NCBI GenBank assembly: GCA_031308135.1
Contig: JAHLJT010000631.1
Span: 219,893,584-219,957,583 of the forward strand
DNA from: Acheta domesticus
Taxonomy: Eukaryota; Arthropoda; Insecta; Orthoptera; Gryllidae
Length of the DNA stretch: 64,000 nt
Direction: 5' to 3'
The notes under the pieces are model-generated. The model saw only the letters and a list, made by a program, of their open reading frames with translations, had not been told where the DNA came from and did not search any database. Positions 1 through 12,524 of the stretch are shown piece by piece (position 1 is the stretch's first letter; each line of letters starts with the position of its first letter). Both the position numbers and the translations under genes were made by a program.

Positions 1-384
1 GCAGAGCACACCATAGTTCTTTAAATTCAATGTGATACCACACCGGAAGACCTGAAGAAAACACTTCCGTGGACTTCTGGAGGAAAGAGACTTGCTGCTA
101 CTTCTTGTAAATGCCTACGAAATTGCTCGGCCGACAAATGTTTTTATTTATTTTGCCTCCTATAAGTGTGTTTAAACTTTGAATGGATAAATATGTCATT
201 CTTTGTGCAGAATTAACGTTTGTTTTCTTGAGGTTATCTCAATTACAATTTTCTTCTAGATGGTGTGTTTTCTACTTATCATTCTTCTTGTCTATTCCTT
301 CAGTGTTATATTCAAATAACACTTTTCTTACAGATTTAGTTGTAGTGATATTGTGGTTACTACTCTCATGTTCTACAGGCAAAA
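1..384. other. gene-free stretch
   Basis: AT-rich sequence without a coding pattern I recognise. It may be the 3' side of the Tigger relic at 385-1135, which is read on the minus strand towards this end, but no terminal repeat is visible. Confidence 0.4.
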
Positions 385-1135
385 CTACCTTACATTTTTT
401 CTTCTTCCTTCTGTGTTGTCAGGGACTTTTCTCTTTCTCTCTTCCTTCGCTCTTTCTTTATTTTCTCTTGCTTCTGCCGATGACGGTTGCACCATCTTCT
501 GTTGGCACTTGATCAGGCTATTCAGAATGTGTATCAGATGTGTATCTGTATAGGGATGCATATCCAGATCACCCCACCCTGAATCCACTTTTGCTTCCTC
601 TGAAAGTTCGTCATACAACATAGACAACACGAAGACTTCCACGCTGTGTTCTTCTTCCACAACTTTCTTAATGTTATTGAATATTGATATTCTTTTTCTC
701 CAACAATATCGCAGAAGTTTTCAATGTCAATGATTTTTTATGTGTTGCGGTTACAATGTTTTCATTATCCACATTTGATGTCATTGTACATCCGACCTAG
801 ACATTTATGGACATCAATACTCTCAGGGCTCCATGAAACAAGGCCACAAGCTCTAAAACCATTTTGCAAAGTTTCTGGCTTTATTGTGCGCACTACCTTC
901 TTCAACAACGGAGCGAAGTCTTTTCAAGAGTCCTTTCAAGAGTTTCAGAAGGATGTTCTCGACGCCATGTTTGCACTCTTTTTCCCCACGAACTCTTGGT
1001 TGGTTGAAATACAGCGACATCTACTGTTTGGACAATTCTTGTTGCGTTCAGATACAGTGCTATTAGAATTATTTTTAATTCAGAACAGAGCTCACTTGCC
1101 TGAAAAGTAAAGAGAATTTTGTGACCATCCACGAA
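385..1135 (-). mobile_element. Tigger/pogo transposase C-terminal relic
   Basis: Minus-strand reading gives, in order, FVDGHK (the block around the second catalytic Asp of Tigger/pogo DDE transposases), then SELCSELKIILIALY, LNATRIVQTVDVAVF and SSWGKRVQTWRRE, then after a frame change IKPETLQNGFRACGL with SWSPESIDV, and finally an acidic and basic tail around WGDLDMHPY. These blocks are characteristic of the C-terminal half of Tigger/jerky-type transposases. At least two frame changes separate them, and the N-terminal HTH half is absent, so this is an inactive fragment. The family call rests on the PETLQNGFRACGL and ALYxNATxIxQxxDVAVF blocks. It is a separate copy from the Tigger element at 27.2 kb. 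Confidence 0.75.
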
Positions 1136-1994
1136 AATAAGAGAGATTTCCTAGTAAATAACAGTCCAAACCAAAAGTTTACAAACTGTGTTCACTTGAA
1201 CGAAGGCAAGAAGCCTGTTACATCAGTAACATATACAAAAAATTTAATTGTTCACTGTGAGACTGTTCACTGTATTTTTCTCAGAGCGTCTTCATACCTC
1301 AAAATCAGCGTAATTTAATAATCCCAAATGGTTTTCATCAATTTTTGATGTGTTTTTCTTTGCTTTTAGGGCATTTTAAAAACATGAGTATTTTATTGAT
1401 TATTTTTGGCGAGTTTGTAGGTCGTCAAAATCCCTCCCCTAGTGATAACATTTAACCCCAGAACATTTATTAAGACACTGATGGGCATGTTCAAATTTTA
1501 GTGATGGGCACAGCAATGGCAATGCACGAAAAATATGTTCCTCAAATTACAGTGATGGGCACTCCATGCCCATTATTGTCCTACACGTTAGAATTACTTA
1601 AGTTAGGGCACTACTTTTTTATGGTCATGGTCTGCTCTGAGAGAGTGAAAACACATATGGAAACGTAGATTGTAAACTTGGCTACACTACGCAAAGAGCG
1701 GATTGCAAATAAAAACAGACGAATTGACTTAAATCCTTAATAATTGAGTATACCTCTGCTAACGACTCCACAACGTTTCGATGCACAGACAACACATGGA
1801 GCACACCACTAACTATTGAAGTGTACCTAGGCTCACTGTGGGGCCACATTCAATCCATGTTCAGGGATTGCAAACTTAAAGACACATACAACACACACAT
1901 TACGTGCAGTGGACCTCTCTATGTTTGAAAATCTTATTATTACCCCCTTTACAGTTGCTGTGCCCATAACTAAACAGGTGCCCAAAACTGTGCC
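1136..1994. other. gene-free stretch with GTGATGGGCA repeats
   Basis: No coding exon seen. The decamer (G/C)TGATGGGCA occurs near 1479, 1502 and 1553, and GTGCCCATAAC/GTGCCCA appears in reverse sense near 1960-1985, which hints at a decayed inverted-repeat element. Nothing firm enough to name. Confidence 0.35.
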
Positions 1995-2575
1995 GGTTAC
2001 CCTACGAGTAGTTTTTCTATAATTTCATGACAAACATACGTAGTTGCCCGATGCAAATTTACTGCGCTTCAGACAGCCGGATGCGTCGAAAATTAGAATT
2101 TGAAATTTGCTATATTATTTCTTTGTTCCTTTTTACATTAGACCTTTTGTTATATATTTACACACTAATCTTTAAAGAAATTATTGATTTTGCAATAAAA
2201 ATAGCTAGCAATAAAAATTGCTAACTCTTTAAGACAGTATCGACAATGCAGGGAATGAAACAATGGAATTCCGTTCCGCTGTCGCGAATTTCTGTGAATT
2301 ACGTGTCATTGTTGTGACATGACATAGTTGAATGGTATCAGGCTTCTTTTTCCAATACAAGTTTAGAAAAATTTTGTATTATATTTAATGTAGTTGTAGA
2401 ATTCATATAGTTTTGACAACACTGTGATGGAAACAGTGAGTTGTTTGCTTCTTGGTTGAATTGGACGTTTTCAAATAATAGCTAAAATGTTAGTAGCGCA
2501 GAATGTGCAATATTTCAATCCTACGTAGCTGTTTCCAAAAACGCGGAAAAGTATGTGCTGTTGCAGCACCTAGTT
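1995..2575 (+). repeat. dispersed repeat family B, plus orientation
   Basis: The segment matches 18330-19235 closely and 16240-16735 in reverse: shared landmarks are TTTTTCTATAATTTCATGAC, CTTCAGACAGCCGGATG, TTCCGTTCCGCTGTCGCG and GAATTCATATAGTTTTGACA. It ends with TATGTGCTGTTGCAGCACCTAGT, where GTGCTGTTGCAGCAC can fold as a short hairpin followed by CTAG-T. The copy carries no open frame of note and is presumably non-autonomous. Confidence 0.75.
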
Positions 2576-3043
2576 TTTTGTGTGATTTGGCGACAAACAT
2601 AATTCACCTGCTTCCGATGCACTGAGCTTCGTGAATGTAAAATGAATGATGTTGATACGTAATTTAAAATTTGTGTATTATTTCATATTTCATTTCATTA
2701 ATATCATTTAATATATTTGTTATATCTTTTTAAATTGCGTCATTTAAATATGTTAAATGTGAAAACGAATAGATGATTTCGCTTTGCTTAATAAGATATG
2801 GAAATTTAGAGTAATGCATGTAAAAACCAAGTAATTTTGATAGATATAAAAATATTATATTTAATTATATTTTTCTATCCATTTTCATTTTCTTGTGCTA
2901 TCAACGATGATAATTGGCAAAATGTGGATCCCATACGAATTATAGGTCATTCTTACATAAAATCCATTATTGTAGGGCCACACTAATTATAAATACTTAC
3001 GGCGATAACGGCTGTCTTTTGTTCGTGTGAATGTAAACTATTA

Positions 3044-3088
<45 letters not shown>

Positions 3089-3454
3089 AAAATATTACAA
3101 TACCATAGTGTTTAATAATTACTATTAAACAACATTACGTTATTTTACTATTGTATAACTGTATTACATAGCTATCAGTATCGTATTATTTATTAACTTT
3201 TAATTACTTTATCGCATACTGCTTACGCAGAATATTGTAAGGCGAAAATACTCATCCGATACCTATGTTCGCGAATTCACTGCATACCTTACACAATTAA
3301 ATTCATTGCCAGAAATATATTTTCATTTAAAATAAAAAAATATTGCTTGAAATTATTTAATTTTCGCACCAAATGTTTTACAAATCAAATGAGTTTTACA
3401 AAAAAAATGATGACAGATATGTTAATACGGAGATAAATTGTGGTATTACAATAG
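2576..3454. other. AT-rich gene-free stretch
   Basis: Contains the TA microsatellite listed separately. No TM3-TM7 exon of the receptor is visible on the minus strand here, so the next receptor exon must lie further left or outside the window. Confidence 0.5.
3045..3085. repeat. (TA)n microsatellite
   Basis: About 20 uninterrupted TA units. Confidence 0.95.
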
Positions 3455-3463
3455 GCGAGAAAG

Positions 3464-3489
3464 GACGTGCTGTTTTAGCACCACTAGTT
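3464..3489 (+). repeat. solo 3' terminus of family A/B
   Basis: The sequence ACGTGCTGTTTTAGCAC followed by CACTAGT is the same terminus that closes family A and B copies elsewhere. Here only the end is recognisable. It sits 69 bp downstream (minus sense) of the receptor splice donor at 3558. Confidence 0.5.
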
Positions 3490-3557
3490 TTTATTTATTT
3501 CAAACTCCATAAAGCGTCTTTGACGATTACCCCGGAAAGCCTGGGGTAGAGTCTTAC

Positions 3558-3792
3558 CGAAGGAAGCGCACGCGTCGTAGGAGTCGACAGAGATGCAGTG
3601 GCTCACCGCCAGGATGAGTAAGGCCGCCGCTAGGGCAGCCGCGTGGCACATGAGCGCCTTGGCGTACACCGGCCGCCGGAGCTCTGACAACAGCGCGTAC
3701 ACCACCAGAGTAGCCAGCAGCGACGCCAGTCCCACCAGGTACAACACCACGTACAGGTAGTTCTTCCATGTCATAGGAGTCGGGCCTCGATT
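3558..3792 (-). CDS. mthl: Methuselah-like GPCR, exon 5 (TM1-TM2)
   Basis: Encodes the start of the seven-helix domain of a secretin-type (class B) receptor of the Methuselah-like group. TM1 is YLYVVLYLVGLASLLATL, intracellular loop 1 is ELRRPVYAKALMC, and TM2 is LMCHAAALAAALLILAV, leading to extracellular loop 1 with YDACASF. The ELR..YAKALMCH.A.LA pattern corresponds to the family's conserved ELRNxxGKxLMCxVxSLxxA block. The acceptor is GCCATGCCAG before 3792 (phase 0) and the donor is TTCG/GTAAGA at 3558-3557 (phase 1). The exon is 235 nt, matching the phase-0 end of exon 4. TM3 onwards is not in the window. The exon is far more GC-rich than its surroundings. The family is certain; the paralogue number cannot be given. 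Confidence 0.88.
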
Positions 3793-4559
3793 CTGGCATG
3801 GCAACATTTCATTAAAATGCAAATATGTCAGTGATTAAAAATTCATATTCTAAAATAAAATCCATATAATTGAATCCGGTAGAATTCACACTTTAGAAAA
3901 AATCACATTAATGTACTTTCATTTTATTTTGATAGATTTATAAAATATACCCGTGTTTTGATTATTAGAGACAAATTATCCTTTTCTAACGTCTTTTTGG
4001 ATATCACCCACCTTACAAAATTAATTAATTAATCTACAATAATTAAAACAAAGCAAGTTACTTGGGACGTTGAAATGGAACATGCAAAATCTGTCATAAA
4101 TTGTCATTCAATGAAACCTGAGGTGCCAAGACAGCATAACCTTTCGGAAGTGCTATTACACCACATAATTCTGTACCTGTTATTTGTAACGACGACGAAA
4201 TATTATAATATTACGTGAATCTACAAATACGTTTTAACAAGAAAAACGTATTTACCCGCTTTGGAATTCGTGCTGAGATTCTGAATTATAGGCGAGTCAC
4301 GTTACTCTTATGCCACCATCTTCACGGCAAAGCTCTAAGCTATACATCGCTTGAAACATGAGTGTAGCCATACCACCACGAACTTTCTCTTATTATTTAA
4401 GGTTATGTAATATTATGCTAACGCAATTTCTGTCCATATTAACACATCTCAGCGATCACCTGTCAAATTCATTTCCAAGCATTGCGCTTTAGATGCGAAA
4501 ACTAATTTTTATAAAACTTTATCAACAGAAATTTTGAAATCCAAAACTGCATGCCTCGT

Positions 4560-5835
4560 CCTTAATCGCAATTTTCTTGGAAAAATTTGGAGCCGTTATT
4601 AAGAAAATGACCTTTAGGGGCTGACAAAAATGCCCCTTGAATTTGAAGCTCTTTTTCACAGAAAATTTTTGAGTTTTCGAAATACTTCATTTGAAGTCAT
4701 TTGAAGCACTTTAACTCACAGATACAATAGTGATTACAAATTGCTGGTAATGTGCATATTAAAGGTGTGAGAGATCTTAAAAAATACATTTGTGTAATTT
4801 TTGCAAAAACAAAAAATCACCAAATTGAACTTTACGTCATATTAAAGAGTGCAATTAGCGCTATCCGTTCAAAAAGTTTGAAGAAAGAATTTGGAGCTAT
4901 TTATGAGAAAATGGCGTTTCAGCGTTTCTGAAAATGCGGAATTGTGAGCTAGTTTTCACAGAAAACGGTTGAGTTCTCAAGAAACTTTACTTGACAATAT
5001 TTAAAGCACATCTACTTGTAAATATAATAATCTGAACAAATCGCCGCTAACATAAATATTGCCGCCAAGTCAAAAGGACAAGTCAAACAATTACATGTAA
5101 TTTTTGAAAAACAAAAGAATATGGCAATATGGCGCTTATGTCATTTCATAGAGTACATTTAGCACTATCCCTATCAAAATGTTAAAGAAAAAATTTGGAG
5201 CCGTTTCAAAGTAAACCTTGTTTTTGTAATGTTTTGAAATTGCACATATTGCACATAGTATTGCACGAAAATTAGTATAATTTTAAAAATATATATACAT
5301 GACCTTGATGATAGAACTCACTTTCTAGAACGAATTTGATTTGGAGGAAAAATCTCTATCTTCAATTTTGTACTTCTGGGAAGACGCCCGAAGAAAGAAT
5401 TTTCGAAAATTCAGAGTAAACCGTGAAAATGAGACCTATTCCACATTTATAAGGTATTTTACTTTATCCTTACAAGAAATTCAAAGAAAAAATTTGGAGC
5501 CGTTCTTGAGAAAATTTTGAAAATGTCTGGGGTCTTCATGTAAAGTACCCCTAATTTTAAACAAAGTTTTTTCAAAATCGTGGCGCCTCAAGTCGGCACA
5601 GATCGTCCGGCGAATATCCGTTGTGGAAGAAATGGCACGTGTGGTTTAGCCGCTAGTGTTGTTCATAGACTAACGGACAGACGGACGTTTTGAAAAAAAA
5701 GAACAGTTTTTCGGTATCGGGGGATCCCAAAACGTGTATTTCAGTTAAAATCTCGAAATCGATTTTCCTCAGCGTTACATAACTTTCCCTATACTACGTA
5801 TATTACACCGTATATACGTACGTATACGGGAAATT
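4560..5835 (-). repeat. dispersed repeat family A, copy 1
   Basis: Reverse-orientation copy inside receptor intron 4. It shows the modular structure of the family: the motif GAGCCGTT(T/A)NNNNAGAAAATG recurs near 4592, 4899, 5203 and 5503, about 300 bp apart. The diagnostic block GTTTAGCCGCTAGTGTTGTTCA with a degenerate ACGGACAGACGGACG tract lies at 5644-5690, followed by TTTTTCGGTATCGGGGGATCC and the TACG-rich near-palindrome at 5785-5833. The CACTAGT end is missing on the left. Confidence 0.8.
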
Positions 5836-6019
5836 AAAAAAAATATCACCAGTTGTTGAGAAATTTAGTTTTTGAATTTGCCCGTATTTCAAGCAAAAAT
5901 TAAGCAAGAAATACTCATTTTTCAGAGGATCTCATTTTGAGAGCGCTTTCTTGGCTTATATTATTATAAGGACAAGAAATATCCAATTCTGTGCAGGAAA
6001 CTAGAAAAGTAAATTAATT

Positions 6020-6180
6020 AATGACCTGCGTCGTAGGCTAGACTCCTTGAAGAGCTTGACGGGTTCAATCGTTCCGGTGATATCCCAGAAAGAGAATACG
6101 CTGTGCACTGTCCCCAGAAGTAAATTGGGCGGGTCCATTACCATCCATGTATAATGGGGTTTAGAAAACAAGATAAAAAT
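6020..6180 (+). repeat. possible SINE-like retroposed segment
   Basis: A stretch of higher complexity and GC than the flanks, starting GACCTGCGTCGTAGGC and ending ATAATGGGGTTTAGAAAAC followed by an A-rich tail to about 6187. It contains GGGTTCAATCGTTCC, a loose match to a pol III B box. On the minus strand it is also open for about 43 codons, but there is no convincing splice acceptor, and exon 4 and exon 5 already join in phase, so I do not count it as a receptor exon. Confidence 0.25.
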
Positions 6181-6558
6181 AAAAAAATATAATTAAGAGG
6201 AGTATAGTATAAATTTTGGAGAATTGTTGTAATGATAATAATTATAATTCTATTATAAGAGTATATTTCTATTATAATAACCTAATTCTATATAAATCAT
6301 TCTATTATAATAGAATGTGGACAACCACGTAAAGATAAACAGGTGGTGACGTTCTCGTATAACTATCACCGATAAAATGTTATTTTCAAACTTATTTTGT
6401 TCGTTATTTTTTCATTTAAAATTTTGTGTGAAACGTTTGGTTTAATTTTAGAGAGAGGTTGGGGAGGGGGGAGAGGGGAGGAGATTAACGGAACGATGGC
6501 TCGAAATAACAATGAAATGAGGAATAATATTGTATTCAAGATGTCTTGGTTTGCTTAC

Positions 6559-6700
6559 CTTCGCACAAACATAAGCAAAATAACCATCCTTCGTGTGGTT
6601 CTTGCCGTAATCCAAACAAAATTGATGTACAAAGAATGGAGATCCAGTCACTCCAGCAACTAACATTCCATTTGGTAAAAGTTTGTTGTTGAAATCGTCA
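6559..6700 (-). CDS. mthl: Methuselah-like GPCR, exon 4 (end of ectodomain)
   Basis: Encodes the last part of the extracellular domain: DDFNNKLLPNGMLVAG, then FVHQFCLDYGKNHTKDGY and AYVCAK. The NG-M-L...(F/Y)CLDY...VC arrangement is the canonical end of the Methuselah ectodomain before TM1; the two cysteines and the NHT glycosylation sequon are visible. The acceptor TTTTTCATTTTCAG is strong and the donor is GCGAAG/GTAAGC. The first base completes a split codon (AG+T) left by exon 3, and the exon ends in phase 0, as exon 5 requires. No stop lies inside the frame. Confidence 0.87.
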
Positions 6701-6774
6701 CTGAAAATGAAAAAGTAAATGGAGTTGTAAGTATAGCTAGAAAGAGTTTAAAAATAACCTATCTCACTCTTTCT

Positions 6775-6830
6775 CCTATTTGCGTTCTCTCTCCCTTTCT
6801 CGTTCTTTTCTCTCTCTCTCTCTCTTTCAT
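6775..6830. repeat. CT-rich low-complexity tract
   Basis: Impure pyrimidine tract with (CT)9 at its right end, on the plus strand of receptor intron 3 just upstream of exon 4. Confidence 0.8.
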
Positions 6831-6979
6831 TATAGTGTATTTCGAAAGTGCGTCCAAGTAAATGGCCCACCAGAGTGCCAACCAAATGATTTTATATGTT
6901 TTACTATTGAATTAGGAAACTTCGAACGCGGAGTTCCCTAAAATGATAAGAATCAAATTGAATGGTATTTTACAGTCGG

Positions 6980-7800
6980 TATGCTTTGGATTTCTTCAGA
7001 AACCGGTGCAAATGAGGATAAAAGTGAATTGACAATAGCATTTGGAGAAATTACAGTGTATTTCTTTTGTCAGTTTCATTATGGTATTAATGAAGAACTA
7101 GTGGGAAAAAAATCATCACATTCTTTCTTACATCACTGGAAACAGCTACGTAATATTGAAATACTGCATTTTCTACGCTAACACTTAAAGTATTACAAAA
7201 AAGAGCAATTGAAACAAAGAGCCTGTGATACATATCTGCATCCATTTCGGTAGTCAGGAGCAGCAATCATTTCTTATTCTTACTTTTACAAATGAAACAG
7301 AAGTAATTTTCAGTATTCGCAGCAAATTATACAGAAGCGAGCAATTTATTGTTGCCAGCGCAACGTTGTCCAAACTATGTGCAATTCTTTTGGCCAGTCT
7401 ACATGCTCTATGCTTTTGGCATAAATGCTTGGCGAATAAATATAAATGTCTCCTGATTTACGTATCAGTAGTTTTTGTCAAAATGGTTTTTGTGAAAACT
7501 TAAGGGCGGGAATATATTTTCAGCAAACGCCGATGTCTATAAGTATAACACACGACGTAGTAATCATATTAATCAGGTGGCAGTATCAATACCTCACTAC
7601 AAAAAATTCACATACAATTCATGTACATTACTCTCCAACACTTTTCCAGAGGACATTAAACGATTAAATTCGATAAAAAAGTTTATGTCCCAAGTAAAAT
7701 CTTTTCTTCTGCATAACTGTTTTTATACAATTCGAGACTATACCGAGTATCAAAAGGGAAGTAACATTCATTTTAACAATGATAGTTAATGTAATTATCA
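6980..7800 (+). mobile_element. non-LTR retrotransposon 3'-end relic
   Basis: Across frame changes the plus strand reads LKVLQKRAIETKS, then ADVYKYNTRRSNHIN, VSIPHYKKFTYNSC, FPEDIKRLNSIKKF and VKSFLLHNCFYTIRDY. LQKRAIR..., DVHxYNTR, and LPxxIKxxxxxxxFKxxLKxFLLxxxFYSxxE(F/Y) are the standard blocks of the C-terminal region after the reverse transcriptase in several LINE clades (RTE, CR1, L2 and relatives). The RT core itself is not present. Lies in receptor intron 3, opposite in sense to the gene. Clade not resolved. Confidence 0.6.
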
Positions 7801-8897
7801 TTTGAACTGTATAATTCTAAAGAACCTGTAACAAGTACTGTACCACAGCTTCTGGGCTGATGGCCCCCATCTCGATCAGGTTTTCCGTCTAGTTTCCCTG
7901 ATCCTTTGAGTAAATGCTGAGATGGTCCCTTGTTTTGCTTCTGGACATAAATGTAACTTCATTATTTGTGCACTTCTTCTGAATTTCAGTGGGAAATATA
8001 GTTATTGAAATTATTGTTTTCCATATTGTCACGGCAAAAAAGTATTATTCTTTCATGAAGAACATAATGAGGGTTAAGGGCACAAATTCATAGCTAATTT
8101 ACCTTTGAAAATATATTTTATTATATAGGAGCAAATTTTTTGTCAACAAAACTTGAAAATACCGCTCTTTTTTCTGTATTCAAAATTCGAATAGAATATG
8201 GTTTAGGATAGAGGATACAGAATTATGAAAACGTGCACAAATTTCACTTTTCCCCATAACTCGTCACACTCAGTATTAAACTGTTTTTGACGTAAATAAA
8301 TAAAAGAATAACATCAATTCTTGGCTAAAACGCTTATTTCCATCAGCATTCAGACTTCAACTTGTTTATTGGTTAGTCAAAATACATCATACACAGTTTA
8401 TAAATAACTAATACTATAAACTAATTACAGTACTAATGTTCAACGATTTGTAATATTAAGTCAATTTATTACCGACTTATTGTATGTTCACACTGCCTCA
8501 AACGGAGTGCAGGAAAATAAAACTTTAAAATTTATAATAATGTGGTTCAATGTTTTTATTTCAACATGTTTTTAAAAACTAGTGCCTGTGGCCAATCTCA
8601 TATAAAAACATTTAAAATAGTAAAATGTTTTCGTTATTAAAATAGTAAAATGTTCTATAGCCGAGAAACAGCAACGTGTTTTTTTGTACAAATATAAAAT
8701 AAATCCTTAGGTTTAATTTTCAGCTCTCAAAATGTTTACCCAAAAAGTAAAACTCATTTTATAAAAAAAGGATAATCGACGTTCTACAAAATTGTTTTAT
8801 ATCATTTGAAATTTAGACTATAATAAAAATTAAGACTATACAATGGAATGTATTGCTGATGAAATGCTAACATATGCATTTGCTAACATTTCATTCA

Positions 8898-8961
<64 letters not shown>

Positions 8962-9779
8962 GTTTTATACCTCGCAACACGGACAAAAATGATTGTCAAA
9001 TAGGTATCGAATTATTCCTAAAAGTCTAATTTGTAAACACAAGCAGATGTATCTTGTCACCGCCACTATCTTGTAGTTCAATAACAATGTGCTTCCCAAA
9101 TACCCATTGCGGCATTTGTTGCGTAAATTTCAATTAAGCTTTAATGATTGCTTAAAAGAAATACATCAATACATTGAGAATACAAATTGTAGAATAAAGG
9201 AATAAAAAATTCTAGTTAAACTAGCGTACGAATATACTATAAAAACTGCAAGAGAAAACAATTATTCAACTGGTGTGGATTAACATAAACTAGTGTTATA
9301 AAGAATAAACGCTTTTTCATGGCCGAATAATTGTCCATCATTTTTAATGTTTTATATTTATCATTTAAGAATGAAGAGAATCCAAATTCAGCGGCTGAAA
9401 GATATTTTTTTTTGTTTCAATGAGCTACAGGAATTAAGCCATGTCAGTGCTACAATACCAACATCATTGGGCATTTTTGTCGAGTCATTCGAATATTATA
9501 TCCACTGAATGCTAGAATTTTTCTATTATTTCATATATTACAAATATTGCAAAGTTAATTTAACAAACATTTTTATAAATAATTATAAATTGCTATTTCT
9601 GTTCAAATATTAATCCTGTCGAATCCTATTCGCTTTATAATCGCCAAGAATAACCATTCTTTATTTTTAAGACAGCCTGTTATTTACATTTTATAAATTT
9701 TATGAATTTAAAATGAATTTTCAGTATTTATTCTCTATATTTCAGGATCATAAATAGCTTACCAAACAATTTTTAGCAC
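7801..9779. other. intronic AT-rich stretch
   Basis: No exon or element recognised apart from the TA tract at 8901-8956. Part of receptor intron 3. Confidence 0.45.
8901..8956. repeat. (TA)n microsatellite
   Basis: About 27 TA units, longer than the tract at 3045. Confidence 0.95.
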
Positions 9780-10800
9780 TGTTTTAAAATTTCTCTTAGG
9801 TTAAAGTTCTCTTAGGGGAGCGGGTGACTAATTTTGGCGTCAAATTAATAATCCGCAAATACTTCATATTTTGGAAAAATTTCACATGACTTTATTTGAA
9901 GATCTGTTTTTGATTAACACATTTCATTGAGGAAAAGAATTGTATCTTCATAATTGTAGTTGTAGGCGAGAGGCCGAAATTTTTAAATTTTTTAAAAGTT
10001 TTGCAAAACTAGGCAATTCAACGAACATACGACATACACCATAACTTACGACATTACACCATCTTAAACTAGTTTTGTGCTTTCTAAGGTCCCAATTTAA
10101 TAAAAAACTGTTGTGCCTTTTAAGAAAAAATTGTTTAATGAAAATAAAAAAGGCCTATATTTCACACAAAATTTCGCAGAAAGTACTCATGTGCTTGAAA
10201 AATTCAACATGATCTTATTTGACGATCTATTTTTATGATTACATTTCATTAAGGAAAAAATCTTCGTAATTGTTGTTGTACGAAGACGCCGAAAAAATTT
10301 TGAATTTTTCCAATTTTCGAAAAATCAGGGTTTTTAACTAACATGAGACCTACGCCATTCTCTTAAACATTCTTCAGACTATCCAACAACAAAATTTAAT
10401 GAAAATTGTTTGCATAATTTGTTTGAAACTTTTGAAAATGTCCCAGGGGCTTCTGTAAAGTGCCACCAAAACTTAAAATATCGGTTTCAAAATCAAGGGG
10501 CCAGAAGATCAGTCAGATCGATCGGAGAATATCAATTTTGGAGAAAGTCGGCTGAAAAGTGAAGTCGCTAGTGTAGTTAACAAACAGACGTACAGACGTT
10601 TTGTCGTCAATCGATTTTTCGGTACCGAGGAGCAATAAAACATGTATTCTGGCTGCATAACGTGTTAAAAATTTTTTTTTCTATATTTAGCAACTGAATT
10701 TATTCTCTTTCTTGTTACTTGGGCTCTGTAGTAAGAGTTTTCTGTGGAAAATTTACCTTTTTTCCGCGCAGCGTTACATAACTTCTCTTCTTAAGAAGTT
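9780..10800 (-). repeat. dispersed repeat family A, copy 2
   Basis: Reverse-orientation copy. The diagnostic block GTCGCTAGTGTAGTTAACA with a short ACAGACG tract is at 10563-10601, followed by TCGATTTTTCGGTACCGAGG and CGCGCAGCGTTACATAACTT near 10770. The left modules (AATTTTT...AGTGCCACCAAAACTT) are diverged. Confidence 0.75.
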
Positions 10801-12524
10801 CCTTCTTAAGCGCGAGAACGTAAAAATGCTGCATTGGTCTCGGAAGTTAATATGGTCGTAATTATCTCTCAGTATGCTACTTAACTCTGTAGAAGTCATC
10901 ATTCATTCAGTATTTCATCGTTTAAGAAGGAACTATTTTATTTTTTTACTTTGTAGGGGTAAGGGTATATTTGGATTTGAATTTTCGTGCCCAGTATAAC
11001 AGTATTGTGTATTTCGTAATTTGTTTATGAGTAATGTAACAATTCGCAAGCGACCATAACAAAACAAACGTGTAATGACTTCACATAATTAATCAATGTA
11101 CTGTATAATGAAGTCCATGCAGGGGTTGTGTAAACATTTCTGTGTTTATTTACCCTTTTTGTCTTTTCATTTAAAGTGAGCAGTGAATTTTGTTGATAAA
11201 TCCATTTTGAATGTGATTATGCGTTATGTGACAGCGTTATTGCATTTGACTGAGAATGTTTCAGTTTATTATAACTAGGATATCCACAGCGTTCTCGTGC
11301 AGGGTATGCAGAGGAAAGAGATATTATACCTCATAAATTAATTCAAATTACAAAAATACTAGAAAAAACATATTTTCTATATAGAGAAAAGATCATGTAC
11401 CAACGCGACTTGAAGGATTATTCTGTTTCATGAATTGTTTTAATGAGGACTAAGAAGAAAAAAACACCCGCGTGAAGCTCAAGTGAAACCTTAGAAAACG
11501 TAAAAGAAAAACAAAATTAATATACTATAAGCGCACTTTTTCTTCATACTCCACAGCGGGGAGCGGCGAGTCTTGTCTACCTCACGGCAGTGCAGTGCTG
11601 TCAGCGTCGACAGAAAACAGCGTAACAGCGCGTCTTGGACAAGATAGCAATGAAAAACAACGTAAGTTTTTTTTTTAATTCTGAAGAAATAATGAATAAT
11701 TGTAGAAATTATTGAGTAAAAAGAAGGATCATGGTACGCAGAGGTCGTTAGAAATGCAGAGCGAAAACGAGAAGTCCAAATTGTAAAGGAAGTATTACAG
11801 GTATTACAGGAACTATTACAGGTTGGCATCACTGGAAACTGAGCCGTTCCTAGGTGGAACTCATATTTTCTACCGGGCCATGTTGTGCCGCACTGAGCGA
11901 GAACTAAGGAGCTGGAGGTTCAAGGAAAGGTGCGCGCCTAGTACGTTGAATGTTGATATTTTCAGTTGTGAGACATTTTCTACTATTCGTCCGTTTATCT
12001 GGTTATTGGTCCTTTCCAATCATTTTTGAACACTCTGGGTGATGATTAAAATGGCTTATGCGGCCATAAAAACTCATTAAACAGATTAAACAAAATATTC
12101 CTAATAATTATTTTGTAGTTTTCTAACTTCTGTTAGTATTTAATATTAATTCAGTAATAAAATTTATTTTCTATTCAAAAATCAAGCATCGCAATGGACT
12201 TCATTTTTATCAAAGTGGTATAACTTTTAAGAAAGAAATTGTCAACATGACATAGCAAAGAGAATTTCTAATAAATTAAGACGAACATATTTGAAATAGA
12301 CGGCGAATATAATTATGAATAGTTTAATAATTTAAATTCAGTTGACATAAACCGTCAACAATGAAAAACGATTTTACGTTTCTTCTCAAAATTTGTAAGA
12401 AATTAGTTAAAAGTGTGCTGCTTCTTAGAAAACGACTTTCATCTCTGAAATAATATTTTTGCCTTTGTTTAAGCATATCTAAAATCAAGATACATTATGG
12501 AAAAAGTAAGGACCTTGTACGTAC
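10801..12524. other. intronic stretch, no gene seen
   Basis: Only short direct repeats are notable: GTATTACAG / GAACTATTACAG around 11792-11822. The open frames here show no family pattern. Confidence 0.4.

Noticed and set aside
724..1110. 128-codon plus-strand frame
   Set aside because: It is the antisense shadow of the Tigger/pogo relic read on the minus strand.
6029..6170. Open minus-strand segment that could be an extra receptor exon
   Set aside because: Exons 4 and 5 already join in matching phase, no good acceptor precedes it, and the A-rich plus-strand tail suggests a retroposed repeat.
11491..11832. 113-codon minus-strand frame in receptor intron 3
   Set aside because: Low-complexity Phe/Ser/Thr-rich translation of AT-rich intron, no splice sites in phase with the receptor.
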